Source: Akkermansiaceae bacterium (GTDB taxonomy: Bacteria > Verrucomicrobiota > Verrucomicrobiia > Verrucomicrobiales > Akkermansiaceae). Taken from it: a stretch of DNA of 32,257 bases. Positions 18,273 through 26,425 of the stretch are shown here, piece after piece. Every line of letters begins with the position of its first letter. Position 1 is the first letter of the stretch. The DNA is taken from NCBI GenBank assembly GCA_903827375.1, contig CAIKHZ010000180.1, positions 1 through 32,257 on the forward strand. The letters run 5' to 3'. The position numbers and the translations under genes are program-made. The notes below the pieces were generated by a model, which was not told the DNA's origin, ran no database searches, and worked only from the letters and a program-made list of their open reading frames with translations.

Positions 18273-18346
18273 TTCGAGGTCTTATCTCGTGATGGTAAAA
18301 ATCAACCGTAATTCCGAAAATCCGTCATGTCCCTTAATTAAGGGAC
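18273..18346 (-). promoter_or_regulatory. Composite upstream element of the large AT-repeat gene
   Basis: A perfect 18-bp palindrome, GTCCCTTAA joined to its complement, lies at 18329-18346 and is preceded by TCAT on the plus strand. TTCC lies at 18312 and TTCGAG at 18273, 55 bp before TGTCCC (18328). The proximal part also forms a CGAG..CTCG dyad. It sits between the response-regulator stop (18372) and the AT-repeat start (18232). With no T-tract, it is more likely an operator than a terminator. Confidence 0.62.
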
Positions 18347-18371
18347 TGCGCCAGTGCGCCGCTCAAGCTGG

Positions 18372-19007
18372 TTACTTGCCGAGATACTTGGCGACGGCCT
18401 GGGAGCGGGAGTGGACGTGGAGTTTTTGATAGATCCGGGCGGTGTACTCCTGAACCGTCCAATAGCTGATGCCGAGGTGCCCGGCGATTTCTTTGAGCAA
18501 CAGGCCCTTGACCAGGAAATCGAGAATCTCCCGCTCGCGCGGCGCCAGATGCACGAGCTCCGCGGCGGGGGCGGGCGGTATCCTGAAGGCTTGCACCACG
18601 CGGCGGGCGATATTGGCGGACATTGGCGCGCCGCCGGCGAGGATTTCACTGATTGCGGCGATGAGTTGGGCGGAGCGCACGGGCTTGAGCAAGTACCCGC
18701 CCGCACCGGCGGCGAGGGAGTCGAAGATCGCGTCGGTGTCGTCGTGCACGGTCACCATGATGAGCGCCGTGTCCGGCAGCGTGTGCGCAAGGTGGGCGAC
18801 GCATTGGACGCCGCTCATGCCGGGCAGGTTGATATCCATGAGCACCACCTGCGGGCGCAAGGCGGGCAAGTCGCGCACGGCTTGTTCACCGTCGGCAAAC
18901 GAGCCAACCCACTTTAGGCCGGGCGCACGCTGCAGTATCGCTTCGAAGCTGTTGCGCAAGCCGGGACTATCTTCCACGATGGCGACGGTGATGGACTTGG
19001 TACTCAT
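18372..19007 (-). CDS. LuxR/NarL-family response regulator
   Basis: A 211-residue cytoplasmic DNA-binding regulator, the partner of the adjacent kinase. The receiver domain (1-~125) has acidic residues Glu12-Asp13, phospho-acceptor Asp58 (VVLMDINLPG), switch Thr86 and Lys108 (LLKPV). A LuxR-type helix-turn-helix fills ~152-205 (LAPREREILDFLVKG; ISYWTVQEYTARIYQKLHV). The length and order are standard for the NarL/FixJ family. Its ATG (19007-19005) overlaps the kinase TGA in an ATGA, so the pair is translationally coupled. Its targets are not known. The surface-protein gene next downstream has a palindromic element in front of it, which makes that element and its copies candidate operators. This is inference only. 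Confidence 0.95.
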   Translation of the reverse strand: MSTKSITVAIVEDSPGLRNSFEAILQRAPGLKWVGSFADGEQAVRDLPALRPQVVLMDINLPGMSGVQCVAHLAHTLPDTALIMVTVHDDTDAIFDSLAAGAGGYLLKPVRSAQLIAAISEILAGGAPMSANIARRVVQAFRIPPAPAAELVHLAPREREILDFLVKGLLLKEIAGHLGISYWTVQEYTARIYQKLHVHSRSQAVAKYLGK

Positions 19008-21949
19008 AATGGGGTAAACGGGGCGGTGAGAGTCACGGTGGTGCCCTGGCCGGGTGCGCTTCGGCGGGTGAAGGCACCGCCGATTTGTTCCATGCGGGAT
19101 TGCATGTTGGCGCTGCCGCGGGCATCAGCGAGCGGTTGCGTCGTGTCGAATCCGCGCCCGTTATCTTCAATGGTAATGATGAGCTGTCCGTTGCGCGTGG
19201 CGATGCGCAGGGTGATCTCGCTAGGCGCGCCACGTTGCACGGCGTTGTGGATCGCTTCCTTGGCGCCGAGGAACAGGTTGTGGCGCCGGACCGAATTGAG
19301 CAGGACCGGCGGCAAGGTTTCCGGCAGGTCCAGCCGACAGCGGATCCGAGCCAAGGCCAGGTAGTCTTGGGTGAACTTGCACAGATACCCAGCAAAGCGC
19401 TCCAGCGTGTCATTGGCGGGATTGACGGCCCAGACGATCTCACCAAGGCGGCGGACGTTGTTTTCACAACGGTTGAAAATATCACTGAAATGAACGCGGG
19501 AAGGATCGTCGGCCTCCAATTCGTCATGCGCCAACTCGCTGATCATGGCAATCTCCGCCAGGTTGGCACCGAGATCATCGTGCAAATCTCGGGCAATTCG
19601 GGCGCGTTCCCGGTCGAGTACATGCTCGCGCTCCAGCCGCCATCCGGCCACGTAGCGCCACGCTGCAAACAGCAGACTCGCCACCGCAGTCGCAATCAAC
19701 AGCCAAAACCAAGCTTGCCGTGTCACCGGCAACTGGACTGTCAATTCCAGCCGCTGTGGCGCGTTGTGCTGGCGGTCGGCAAGACTGATTCGCCAGACGT
19801 TCTCGCCGGCATTGACCACACCGCTCACCGCGCAGCCGGTGGCCGACTTGAACCCGATCGGCCAGCGGCTGTAAACAAAGAGGTCGCCGGCGCGTGCTCC
19901 GGCATCGGTCAGTTCGATCCTCATGGCGTCGCGCGAACTGACAACTTGGCTGATCTCCACTGCCCCGCAGTAGATGTGGAGGTTCGATCCGATCAGCACC
20001 GGCTGGTTAGGCGTGCGGTCCAACTCGGTGAAGCAGAGATGTTGCGAAGCCCCCCTCAACAGCACAGGCGTGGTCCACGAGCCTTTGGCCACACCAAGAA
20101 ATTGATTATCCCAGAACGACCAAACCGCATAGCGCCTGTCGGGGTTCAGGCCAGCCTCGGCAAAATCCAGGCGCAGGGGCGCGACAATATCAATTCGGGG
20201 ATTCCACAGCAGTGCGACAGTTGACTCACCCCAATCCCGGCGCACGTGACCCACGAGCCTCGACCACCCCGCGTTATTGCAGAGGTTGAGCGCCTCGCTG
20301 CGCTCCCTGGCCGGTGGGGTGAGCACTTCAGCATTGCGCCAATGGGGCTTGAATTCCCTCCAATACCAAGGTTCGGACGTGATCGCCGCGCCACACGACA
20401 GGCCCACCATGCTCAGCCACGTTTGCATCACCGGCCAGCCGCCCGTCAAGTTGCTCATGCCCTCGATTTCGCCCGCCATATAATAGACGTCGAAGTCCAC
20501 CGCGAACCAACGGCCATTGAGCGGGTATGAACCCATCACCTCCGTCATGACACTCCGGAGTTCGAGACGAGACGCATCCGCGCCGACGCGGCACGCATCC
20601 ACACTGCCCACCGCCGCGCGCATGGAGGCCGTATCGCAACATAGCAAATAGACGGCTTCGCCAGCGGCTTGACGGATCGCCGCCCAATCGTCGCGGCAGA
20701 TTTCGAAGGCCGTGCGCTTCTCATCCGCCGCCCTCGGGGGGGTGGGCGGGCAGGAGATTTTCAGATAGACGACCCCGGCCTGCACCGCGCGGCGGACGCT
20801 GGCGACGATTTCAGCAGTCCCAGTCGCCGCGTCCGGCGCAGGCGGCTTGGCGTTTCGGTCAAACCCGAGCCGCAACCCCAAGCGTGCCCCGGTCTCGCCG
20901 ACTCGCTCGACCACCAGCGGCAACCACGGAGCATCCAGCGCCGCGCGACCCGGTTGCACCGCGTCGTCAATCTGGATGACCTCGGGACGCAAACGCCCCC
21001 CGGACTGCTGCACTGCATCCACCACCTGGAACACTTCCTTGTCGATGGATTTGTGCGGCCGAAAATTCCAATTGTTCCAGCCGGACAAGGCGCCTTTCGA
21101 CGTCCGCGCCCCGTGGGTCTGGCCCACCCACTCAGCCCAGCGTGCCATCGCCGTCCGCGCTGGCTCCATCAAAAGCACCACCTGCTGGCCCCAGCGTGTT
21201 TCGTCGGCATCCACCCATGCGCCGCTCATGTCAGCAGAAAAGTTAAACAAGGTTTTGCCGTCATGCAGGGGCGTGAAGCGGGCCTCCACGCAGGCCGTGG
21301 GCGTTCCGATCGGCCCAAACAGAAAGCCGGTTCCAGCATCTTGATGATAGAAGCCGCCGACTTCGTGAACGACCAGCGGCTCGCTGAATTCGGTGAGTGC
21401 GCGCACCATCAGCAGCGAGGTCTGCAACCCGGTGATCAGCCAATCCTCGGGCTTGCCTGCTGGCTGGAGGACGCAGCCTGCGCGTCCGACCCGCCCGCCA
21501 GGCCCCGCTTCGTCCATCGCCACCGCAGTCAGGGAGTCCAACTTGAGCGGCGCATGACCGGTATTCCGGATCCCAGCCTGGAGCAGAACACCCGGCACGC
21601 CCGGCACCCAGCCGAGATGAAACAACAGGTCCACTTGCTCGTTGTCGAAATGAATCGTCGTTCCGGCCACCTCGGCCTGGCCATAAGGTGTGGCCTCGGT
21701 CGAGTGGGCTGGTGGACCCATCGACCTCCCTGCCGCCGACGACAACTCCAGCTCGCTGCCAGCAATCTGCGCTCTGGCAGCAAAACCGCATCGAAAGCCC
21801 TCCATCCCCGGCACGGTGACCGTGATCGTACGCCCGTCCGCATCCAACACGGCGTATTGCACAGCGACGTCCGCCAACGCCGCAGCCGACCCGCTCATGG
21901 CCAGAAGCGCCATTGCCAGTACCCCGATTTTCCTATGGGAGTCGCTCAC
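19004..21949 (-). CDS. Hybrid sensor histidine kinase with periplasmic GH36 alpha-galactosidase-like domain
   Basis: A 981-residue membrane protein. The signal peptide (GTG start; HRK then LAMALLAMSGSAAALA) sends residues ~27-745 to the periplasm. That region resembles a GH36 alpha-galactosidase: GWNNWNF (290-296), VIQIDDAVQPG (324-334; Asp328/329), YLKISCP (395-401) and VDACRVGADAS (450-460; Arg454, Asp458). In GH36 enzymes the third motif is usually K-x-D-F, whose Asp is the nucleophile; here Ser399 takes that place, while the acid/base Asp458 and Lys397 remain. It is thus probably a sugar-binding, catalytically dead sensor. One transmembrane helix (WFWLLIATAVASLLFAAW, ~747-764) leads to a HisKA_3/HATPase_c kinase: His790 in RIARDLHDDLGA, N-box EAIHNAV (Asn902), G-box DNGRGF (929-934). 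This is the NarX-like kinase class that pairs with LuxR regulators, as found next door. Similar fusions may exist in relatives; I do not know one. Confidence 0.9.
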   Translation of the reverse strand: MSDSHRKIGVLAMALLAMSGSAAALADVAVQYAVLDADGRTITVTVPGMEGFRCGFAARAQIAGSELELSSAAGRSMGPPAHSTEATPYGQAEVAGTTIHFDNEQVDLLFHLGWVPGVPGVLLQAGIRNTGHAPLKLDSLTAVAMDEAGPGGRVGRAGCVLQPAGKPEDWLITGLQTSLLMVRALTEFSEPLVVHEVGGFYHQDAGTGFLFGPIGTPTACVEARFTPLHDGKTLFNFSADMSGAWVDADETRWGQQVVLLMEPARTAMARWAEWVGQTHGARTSKGALSGWNNWNFRPHKSIDKEVFQVVDAVQQSGGRLRPEVIQIDDAVQPGRAALDAPWLPLVVERVGETGARLGLRLGFDRNAKPPAPDAATGTAEIVASVRRAVQAGVVYLKISCPPTPPRAADEKRTAFEICRDDWAAIRQAAGEAVYLLCCDTASMRAAVGSVDACRVGADASRLELRSVMTEVMGSYPLNGRWFAVDFDVYYMAGEIEGMSNLTGGWPVMQTWLSMVGLSCGAAITSEPWYWREFKPHWRNAEVLTPPARERSEALNLCNNAGWSRLVGHVRRDWGESTVALLWNPRIDIVAPLRLDFAEAGLNPDRRYAVWSFWDNQFLGVAKGSWTTPVLLRGASQHLCFTELDRTPNQPVLIGSNLHIYCGAVEISQVVSSRDAMRIELTDAGARAGDLFVYSRWPIGFKSATGCAVSGVVNAGENVWRISLADRQHNAPQRLELTVQLPVTRQAWFWLLIATAVASLLFAAWRYVAGWRLEREHVLDRERARIARDLHDDLGANLAEIAMISELAHDELEADDPSRVHFSDIFNRCENNVRRLGEIVWAVNPANDTLERFAGYLCKFTQDYLALARIRCRLDLPETLPPVLLNSVRRHNLFLGAKEAIHNAVQRGAPSEITLRIATRNGQLIITIEDNGRGFDTTQPLADARGSANMQSRMEQIGGAFTRRSAPGQGTTVTLTAPFTPL

Positions 21950-22060
21950 TTTGCTAGCTGTCGTCTAACTGGACATCGAATGCAAGGAAAAGCCATGAGC
22001 GGTCATCGTCTGGCGCTCGGATTTCGGAGCCCGCGGCGCTTCAAAAGCCTGACCCATTCA

Positions 22061-22074
22061 CAGCAAGCTTGCTG
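22061..22074. promoter_or_regulatory. Palindrome upstream of the sensor kinase
   Basis: CAGCAAGCTTGCTG is a perfect 14-bp palindrome in the 135-bp gap between the stop of the thioredoxin-AT-repeat gene (22085) and the kinase start (21949). It is 112 bp before the kinase start. It could be an operator for the kinase-regulator pair or part of a termination hairpin; it has no loop and no T-tract. Confidence 0.35.
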
Positions 22075-22084
22075 CTTCACGAAC

Positions 22085-25000
22085 CTAGGGCATGGTGACC
22101 CGGGCGCGCAGAAAACCACGGCCGGGGAGCCCGTTGAAGGCGGAGAAGGTGTGGTATTCCCAAGCGGTGCCGGAGAGGCTGGGTTGGCCGCTGGCGGCAG
22201 GCGGACTGTCTGACTTGCTGACATGGGATACGGCGCTGGTCCAGGGACCGGCTAGGGTTGGGCTGGCTTCGATGGTATAGCTCACTCCGTCGATGGTGGC
22301 GGATTGGGCGCCGTTGCCCGTGACGGCGAAGTTGACGCTGGTGGAGCGGCGCACCGCGCAGGTGAAGGTGAGTTCCCTGGCACCGTCGGAGTTATTATCC
22401 GTGAGGACGGTGACGAACAGGCCTCCGGCCGATGGAGAGTTCGGCGCGCCGTTGAACGCGAACTTCGCAAGATTGCTGATGCCGTCATGGGCCGCATCCT
22501 GCTCTAGGCCATTGTTTGTGGCGTTGAGTCCCGCAGCTGCAGCCCATGCGGCATAGGGCGTGATGACGCTCACAACCTTGATATCGACGAAATGCCCGGA
22601 CGCATACTCAGCGGCAAAATTGGTCCCACCAGTAGTCGCGGTGTAGTTGATTTGCCAGACGTTGAGACCTACGGTGAACTGGCTGCCATCGGCCAAGACC
22701 GCGGAGTTATAGCTGAAGAGGCCGTTGTTCCAAGTACCGGTGTAGTTGACTAACGAAAACGTGGTGCCAAGCGGAAAGGCGGACTTGGCGGCCGCAATGT
22801 CAGTGATGGTCAGAGTGGTGGTGCCTGTCATGCTCAGATTGCCGGCGACCTTTTGGAGGTCGGCACCGACGCTTGGGGCGGCGCTGGAATTGACCTCGCA
22901 GGCGAAGGTGGAGCCGCTGAGGAGCGCCAGATCGCCGCAGGAGAGCGACTCGATGCCGGTGCCAGGAGCCAGGACGCCAGAGACATTGAGACTGCCGCTG
23001 ATCGCGCCGGAGCCGCTCAAGGTCGCGCCGACGGAGACCGTGACGGTGCCGCTGCCGGTAGCGGAGCCGCTGCTGTTGTTGACGAGGAGTTTGCCGACCG
23101 CCACACTGGTGTTCCCGGTGTAGCTGTTGGCACCGGTTAGCTCCTGGATGCCGACACCCGTTTTGACAAGCGCCATAGTGCTGCCACCGCTGAGAACCCC
23201 AGAGTACGTCTTGGTTATTCCAGCGAGGGTCGGATTGAGTGTGAGGGTCGTGACGCTTGATGGCACGGCTAGGTTGCCGCTGTTGATGAGCCCGCCCAAG
23301 GTCACGCTGGCGTTGCCGCCAAACCCGAGATTGGACCCAGGCGACGAGGTGTCGAAGGCGCTGTTTTGGAGCGCCAGGGGGTGGACCAATTCGATGCCGC
23401 CATAAGCGGACGTCGAGCCCGTACCATCAAACCTGCTATCGCCGGTGAACGTGTTGGGGGCGTTAAGATAGAGTCGGCGGTAACCGCCTGATCCAGTGTT
23501 GCCATGCAGCAGTCCGCCAGGACCGCTGATCACACCGAAGATATGCACGTCGCCATTCTGCGTGAGAATATTCTGGGTGCCCGTTTCCAGATAGATCCCG
23601 CGGTTCTGGCTGACGTCTCCGATATCATCATACGCTCCTCCCATGATATAGAGAGTGCCACCGTTCCTGATAGATATATTGTCGGCTTGGAATGTGGCGG
23701 GGGCTGTTCCAAGCATCTTCAACGCCCCGCCATCGGCCGTCGCACTGCCTGGATTGCTGTTGGCTTGCCAACTCGGGGCGAGCGTTCCGCCGTCGATGAC
23801 TGTTTTTCCCCTATAGGTGTTGGAAGTCACCGTAGCACTTTGCAAAATCAACGAACCGGTGCCTGACTTGTACAGACTGACTCCCGTGACGCCCACGTTG
23901 CTGGAAATCCCACCGGAGAAAGTCGTGTTGGCATTGTTGCCGCCTACCGTGAGGGTGGCCGCGCCGAGAGTTACGTTTCCGCCTTGGGAGCCACCACCTG
24001 CCAGTGAGCCGATCTGCGTGTTGTAGCCGGTGATATCGAGCCCGCAACCTGTGGCGTTGCTGAGGGTGACGGCGGAATTCCTGCCGAAGGCCCCACTGAC
24101 ATTGGGTACCGACGCGATGCCAGCTTTGAGAATGCCGGTGCTGAAATTGTTGGTGGCGGCCGTATAGGTGTTAGCCGCCGCCAACCTGAGTGTGCCGGCA
24201 CCGGATTTGGTAATGCCGAGCGTGCCCGACACGCCATCCGCAATGACGCCGTTGACGGTCGTGTTGCCGGCACCGGCGAGCGTCAGGACTTTGGCACCGG
24301 TTCCGGTCGAACCGGTGATATTGCCGGCGAGGGTGAGGCCGGCACTGCTGCTGTTGTTACTTACGGCAAACGTCCGCGCTGATCCGTCGGTGCCGAGGAT
24401 GAGTGCCGAGTTAAAGACCTGAGGGCTCGTGACGGTGCTGTTGAGCGTGATTGTGCCGGCGTTGCTGAGCGTGAGCGTCTGGCTATTGATCGCACCAGCA
24501 CCAAGGGTAAACGCCCCTACCGAGGCAGTATCGAAGACGATCGCACCAATCGCGGCCCCCGTGCCGAGGTTGATCGGCTGCGCCGCCGCACCTGCGCTAT
24601 TGAAAATGGCGGTGTCCACCGCGCTTGGCGGCGGCGCGGAAACCCAGTTGCCTGCAGTGCTCCAATTCACGTCGGCACTCCCGGTCCAGGTGAGGGTCCG
24701 ACCAAGCCCCGGGGGAAGCACCGGGTTGATATAGGATTTGAAAGTCGTCCAACTGTACAGTTCTGCAGGGTCATAACCGGCCTGCGAGTAGAGCACCTGA
24801 TATTGGGGATTGGTCGGCGAGCCCGCGACACAATTGATGATCACAAACTGCGGGATGCCGCCGCTACCAAACTGACTGTACGCACCCGGCCCGTCGAGTG
24901 CCGAGAAATCAATTCCCGCATTACTCACAAAGCTGGCCGTCAGCGCGGGATTCGTGTTGTCGGTTTCGATAGCCACCACTTGCACCGGCACCCCGTGCGG

Positions 25001-25309
25001 GTTGCCACCAAGCGACGCATAATACTGCTGGATATAGATTTCAAGCTGTGGCGACGACTGCTTGCAGGGCCCACACCAATACGCGAAAAAATCCAGCACC
25101 AGAATCTTGCCGGCAAAATCTGCCAGATGAAGCGGCTGGTTGTTGGCCCGGTTGGTGATGGTGAAATCATTGGCAATTTGCACGCCCGACGCAGCGCCAG
25201 CCATGCCCAGCAAGCCGACGAGAGCGGCTAACAAGCGGCGCTTGCACACATTTTCCAGAGTCAATTTTATCATGGGTTTTTGGGTTGTTTTGGTTTTCAG
25301 AATTGCCAT
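22085..25309 (-). CDS. TlpA-like thioredoxin fused to an autotransporter-associated beta-strand repeat passenger
   Basis: A 1074-residue exported fusion, third gene of an operon. I chose ATG 25309 because AGGCGG lies 7 nt before it; ATG 25273 (MIKLTLENV) gives a tidier signal peptide (RRLLAALVGLLGMAGAAS) but has no ribosome site. Residues ~42-195 are a TlpA/AhpC-TSA-like thioredoxin domain: LDFFAYWCGPCKQ, with the redox pair Cys79 and Cys82, and a cis-proline motif GIPQFVIINC. A passenger follows, starting TLTWTGSADVNWSTAGNW, with several AT-repeats (LGITKSGAGTLRLAAANTYT; LVKTGVGIQELTGANSYTGN), then a verrucomicrobial C-terminal module (DAAHDGISNLAKFAFNG). There is no PEP-CTERM tail. TlpA proteins usually act on exported disulfides or haem maturation; anchoring one on a beta-helix passenger is unusual. 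It overlaps the barrel gene by 13 bp if ATG 25309 is used. Confidence 0.85.
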   Translation of the reverse strand: MAILKTKTTQKPMIKLTLENVCKRRLLAALVGLLGMAGAASGVQIANDFTITNRANNQPLHLADFAGKILVLDFFAYWCGPCKQSSPQLEIYIQQYYASLGGNPHGVPVQVVAIETDNTNPALTASFVSNAGIDFSALDGPGAYSQFGSGGIPQFVIINCVAGSPTNPQYQVLYSQAGYDPAELYSWTTFKSYINPVLPPGLGRTLTWTGSADVNWSTAGNWVSAPPPSAVDTAIFNSAGAAAQPINLGTGAAIGAIVFDTASVGAFTLGAGAINSQTLTLSNAGTITLNSTVTSPQVFNSALILGTDGSARTFAVSNNSSSAGLTLAGNITGSTGTGAKVLTLAGAGNTTVNGVIADGVSGTLGITKSGAGTLRLAAANTYTAATNNFSTGILKAGIASVPNVSGAFGRNSAVTLSNATGCGLDITGYNTQIGSLAGGGSQGGNVTLGAATLTVGGNNANTTFSGGISSNVGVTGVSLYKSGTGSLILQSATVTSNTYRGKTVIDGGTLAPSWQANSNPGSATADGGALKMLGTAPATFQADNISIRNGGTLYIMGGAYDDIGDVSQNRGIYLETGTQNILTQNGDVHIFGVISGPGGLLHGNTGSGGYRRLYLNAPNTFTGDSRFDGTGSTSAYGGIELVHPLALQNSAFDTSSPGSNLGFGGNASVTLGGLINSGNLAVPSSVTTLTLNPTLAGITKTYSGVLSGGSTMALVKTGVGIQELTGANSYTGNTSVAVGKLLVNNSSGSATGSGTVTVSVGATLSGSGAISGSLNVSGVLAPGTGIESLSCGDLALLSGSTFACEVNSSAAPSVGADLQKVAGNLSMTGTTTLTITDIAAAKSAFPLGTTFSLVNYTGTWNNGLFSYNSAVLADGSQFTVGLNVWQINYTATTGGTNFAAEYASGHFVDIKVVSVITPYAAWAAAAGLNATNNGLEQDAAHDGISNLAKFAFNGAPNSPSAGGLFVTVLTDNNSDGARELTFTCAVRRSTSVNFAVTGNGAQSATIDGVSYTIEASPTLAGPWTSAVSHVSKSDSPPAASGQPSLSGTAWEYHTFSAFNGLPGRGFLRARVTMP

Positions 25310-26424
25310 GCGAAGGCCGCCTGCGCGCAGAGCCAGTCGCGGTCCCGATAGAGCGTTGTGAATCGGAGGGTTTTCGCCGTGGGTGCCGCATAGCGGGTCA
25401 GGTACGGGCCGACGGCGAGTCGCCACGAGGCGTTTGCACCGGCATAGCGCAGTGTCAGTTGCATGAGCAGGGTTTCACTTGGGGGAGCGTCGCCCGACAC
25501 GATGGAGGGATCGACGATCTGGCCGTTGTCACGATAAGCGCGGGTGGAGATTCCGGCAAACCAGCGCGCATTCCAATCGTGTTCCAAGGCCACACTGGCG
25601 GCGGCCGATTCAAACTTGCCTTCGAGCGACCCTTCGAGGTAAACCCGCGTCGCCCAGCTGTCGGTGATCGACCACAGGGCGTCGCCCCGGTAGGTGTAGC
25701 GGCACGCCCGTTTGGTCGTTAGAATAGCCGCTGTATCCTGCTTGAAGCGCAGCGAGGGGTTCAGCACATGCTCAGAGCCCAAGCCAAAGCGCCAGGTTTC
25801 GTAATGACTCAACCCGCGCTGCAATGGCACGCCGATGAGCTTGTCGTAGGCCGGTGCCACCTCATCGGAATTCCAGCCCACACTGCAACTGATCAAGCCG
25901 GACATTGGCAGGTATTCGTAGGTTGTGCCGAGGCTGGCATTGAGTCCCCTAGGGTTGGCTTCGCGGTACCCCGGCACGCCGGAAAATATCTGCCGGTAGT
26001 ATTCATTCAACCACATCGAGCGATAGTCCGTGTACCCGACGTAGCCGCCGCCCGAGACAGTCCACCGCCATGGCGTGATGAGCCCTTCGCGCCAGGTCAC
26101 TTGTTCGGAATTGCGGCTAGCCTCCAACTTCTGGAATGTCGCGGTCAAATCCCAAGGACTCGGCACATAGTCCAGATGCAGGTCGGCGAGTCCTGCCACC
26201 ACGCTCACCTCGCGCTGGGAGTTGCGCCATCGGGCGTTGAGTTCGGAATCGAGCAACCAGACGTCGGAGGCCACCTGCATTTCGCTGGACAGCCCGACCA
26301 AGGAATTCTCGGCAGCAGCCCGAATGGTTGTTAGAATCAAGGCGGCGGCCAACCAGCCGCAGGCCACCCCATCGGGAATTCGCAGATGACGCAACGGCGG
26401 GTGCTGTCTCATGGGTGTGGGCAT
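25297..26424 (-). CDS. Outer-membrane beta-barrel protein of the DUF4266 cluster
   Basis: A 375-residue protein. ATG 26424 starts one base after the lipoprotein gene's TGA, so translation is probably coupled. A longer frame (from 26535) would overlap that gene almost fully and lacks a signal. The signal peptide is CGWLAAALILTTIRAAA with cleavage before ENSLVG. The rest has alternating hydrophobic and polar strands rich in Tyr and Trp (e.g. WTVSGGGYVGYTDYRSMWLN, ASWRLAVGPYLTRYA) and ends in aromatic WQF, a hallmark of barrels inserted by the BAM machinery. In known DUF4266 clusters the neighbour is often a DUF3570 barrel; I cannot confirm that family here, only the barrel character. The ligand or cargo is unknown. 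The stop lies just before the thioredoxin-fusion start. Confidence 0.75.
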   Translation of the reverse strand: MPTPMRQHPPLRHLRIPDGVACGWLAAALILTTIRAAAENSLVGLSSEMQVASDVWLLDSELNARWRNSQREVSVVAGLADLHLDYVPSPWDLTATFQKLEASRNSEQVTWREGLITPWRWTVSGGGYVGYTDYRSMWLNEYYRQIFSGVPGYREANPRGLNASLGTTYEYLPMSGLISCSVGWNSDEVAPAYDKLIGVPLQRGLSHYETWRFGLGSEHVLNPSLRFKQDTAAILTTKRACRYTYRGDALWSITDSWATRVYLEGSLEGKFESAAASVALEHDWNARWFAGISTRAYRDNGQIVDPSIVSGDAPPSETLLMQLTLRYAGANASWRLAVGPYLTRYAAPTAKTLRFTTLYRDRDWLCAQAAFAWQF

Positions 26425-26425
26425 G

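Noticed and set aside
18329..18346. TGTCCC palindromes as ordinary rho-independent terminators
   Set aside because: They lack T-tracts, have almost no loop, keep fixed spacing to a second element, and one lies in a divergent gap where no gene ends.
19085..20224. 379-aa plus-strand frame over the kinase domain
   Set aside because: Antisense shadow of the HisKA/HATPase region.
20669..22213. 514-aa plus-strand frame antisense to the sensor kinase
   Set aside because: Arg/His/Pro-rich shadow of a gene with clear family motifs; it also crosses into the neighbouring gene.
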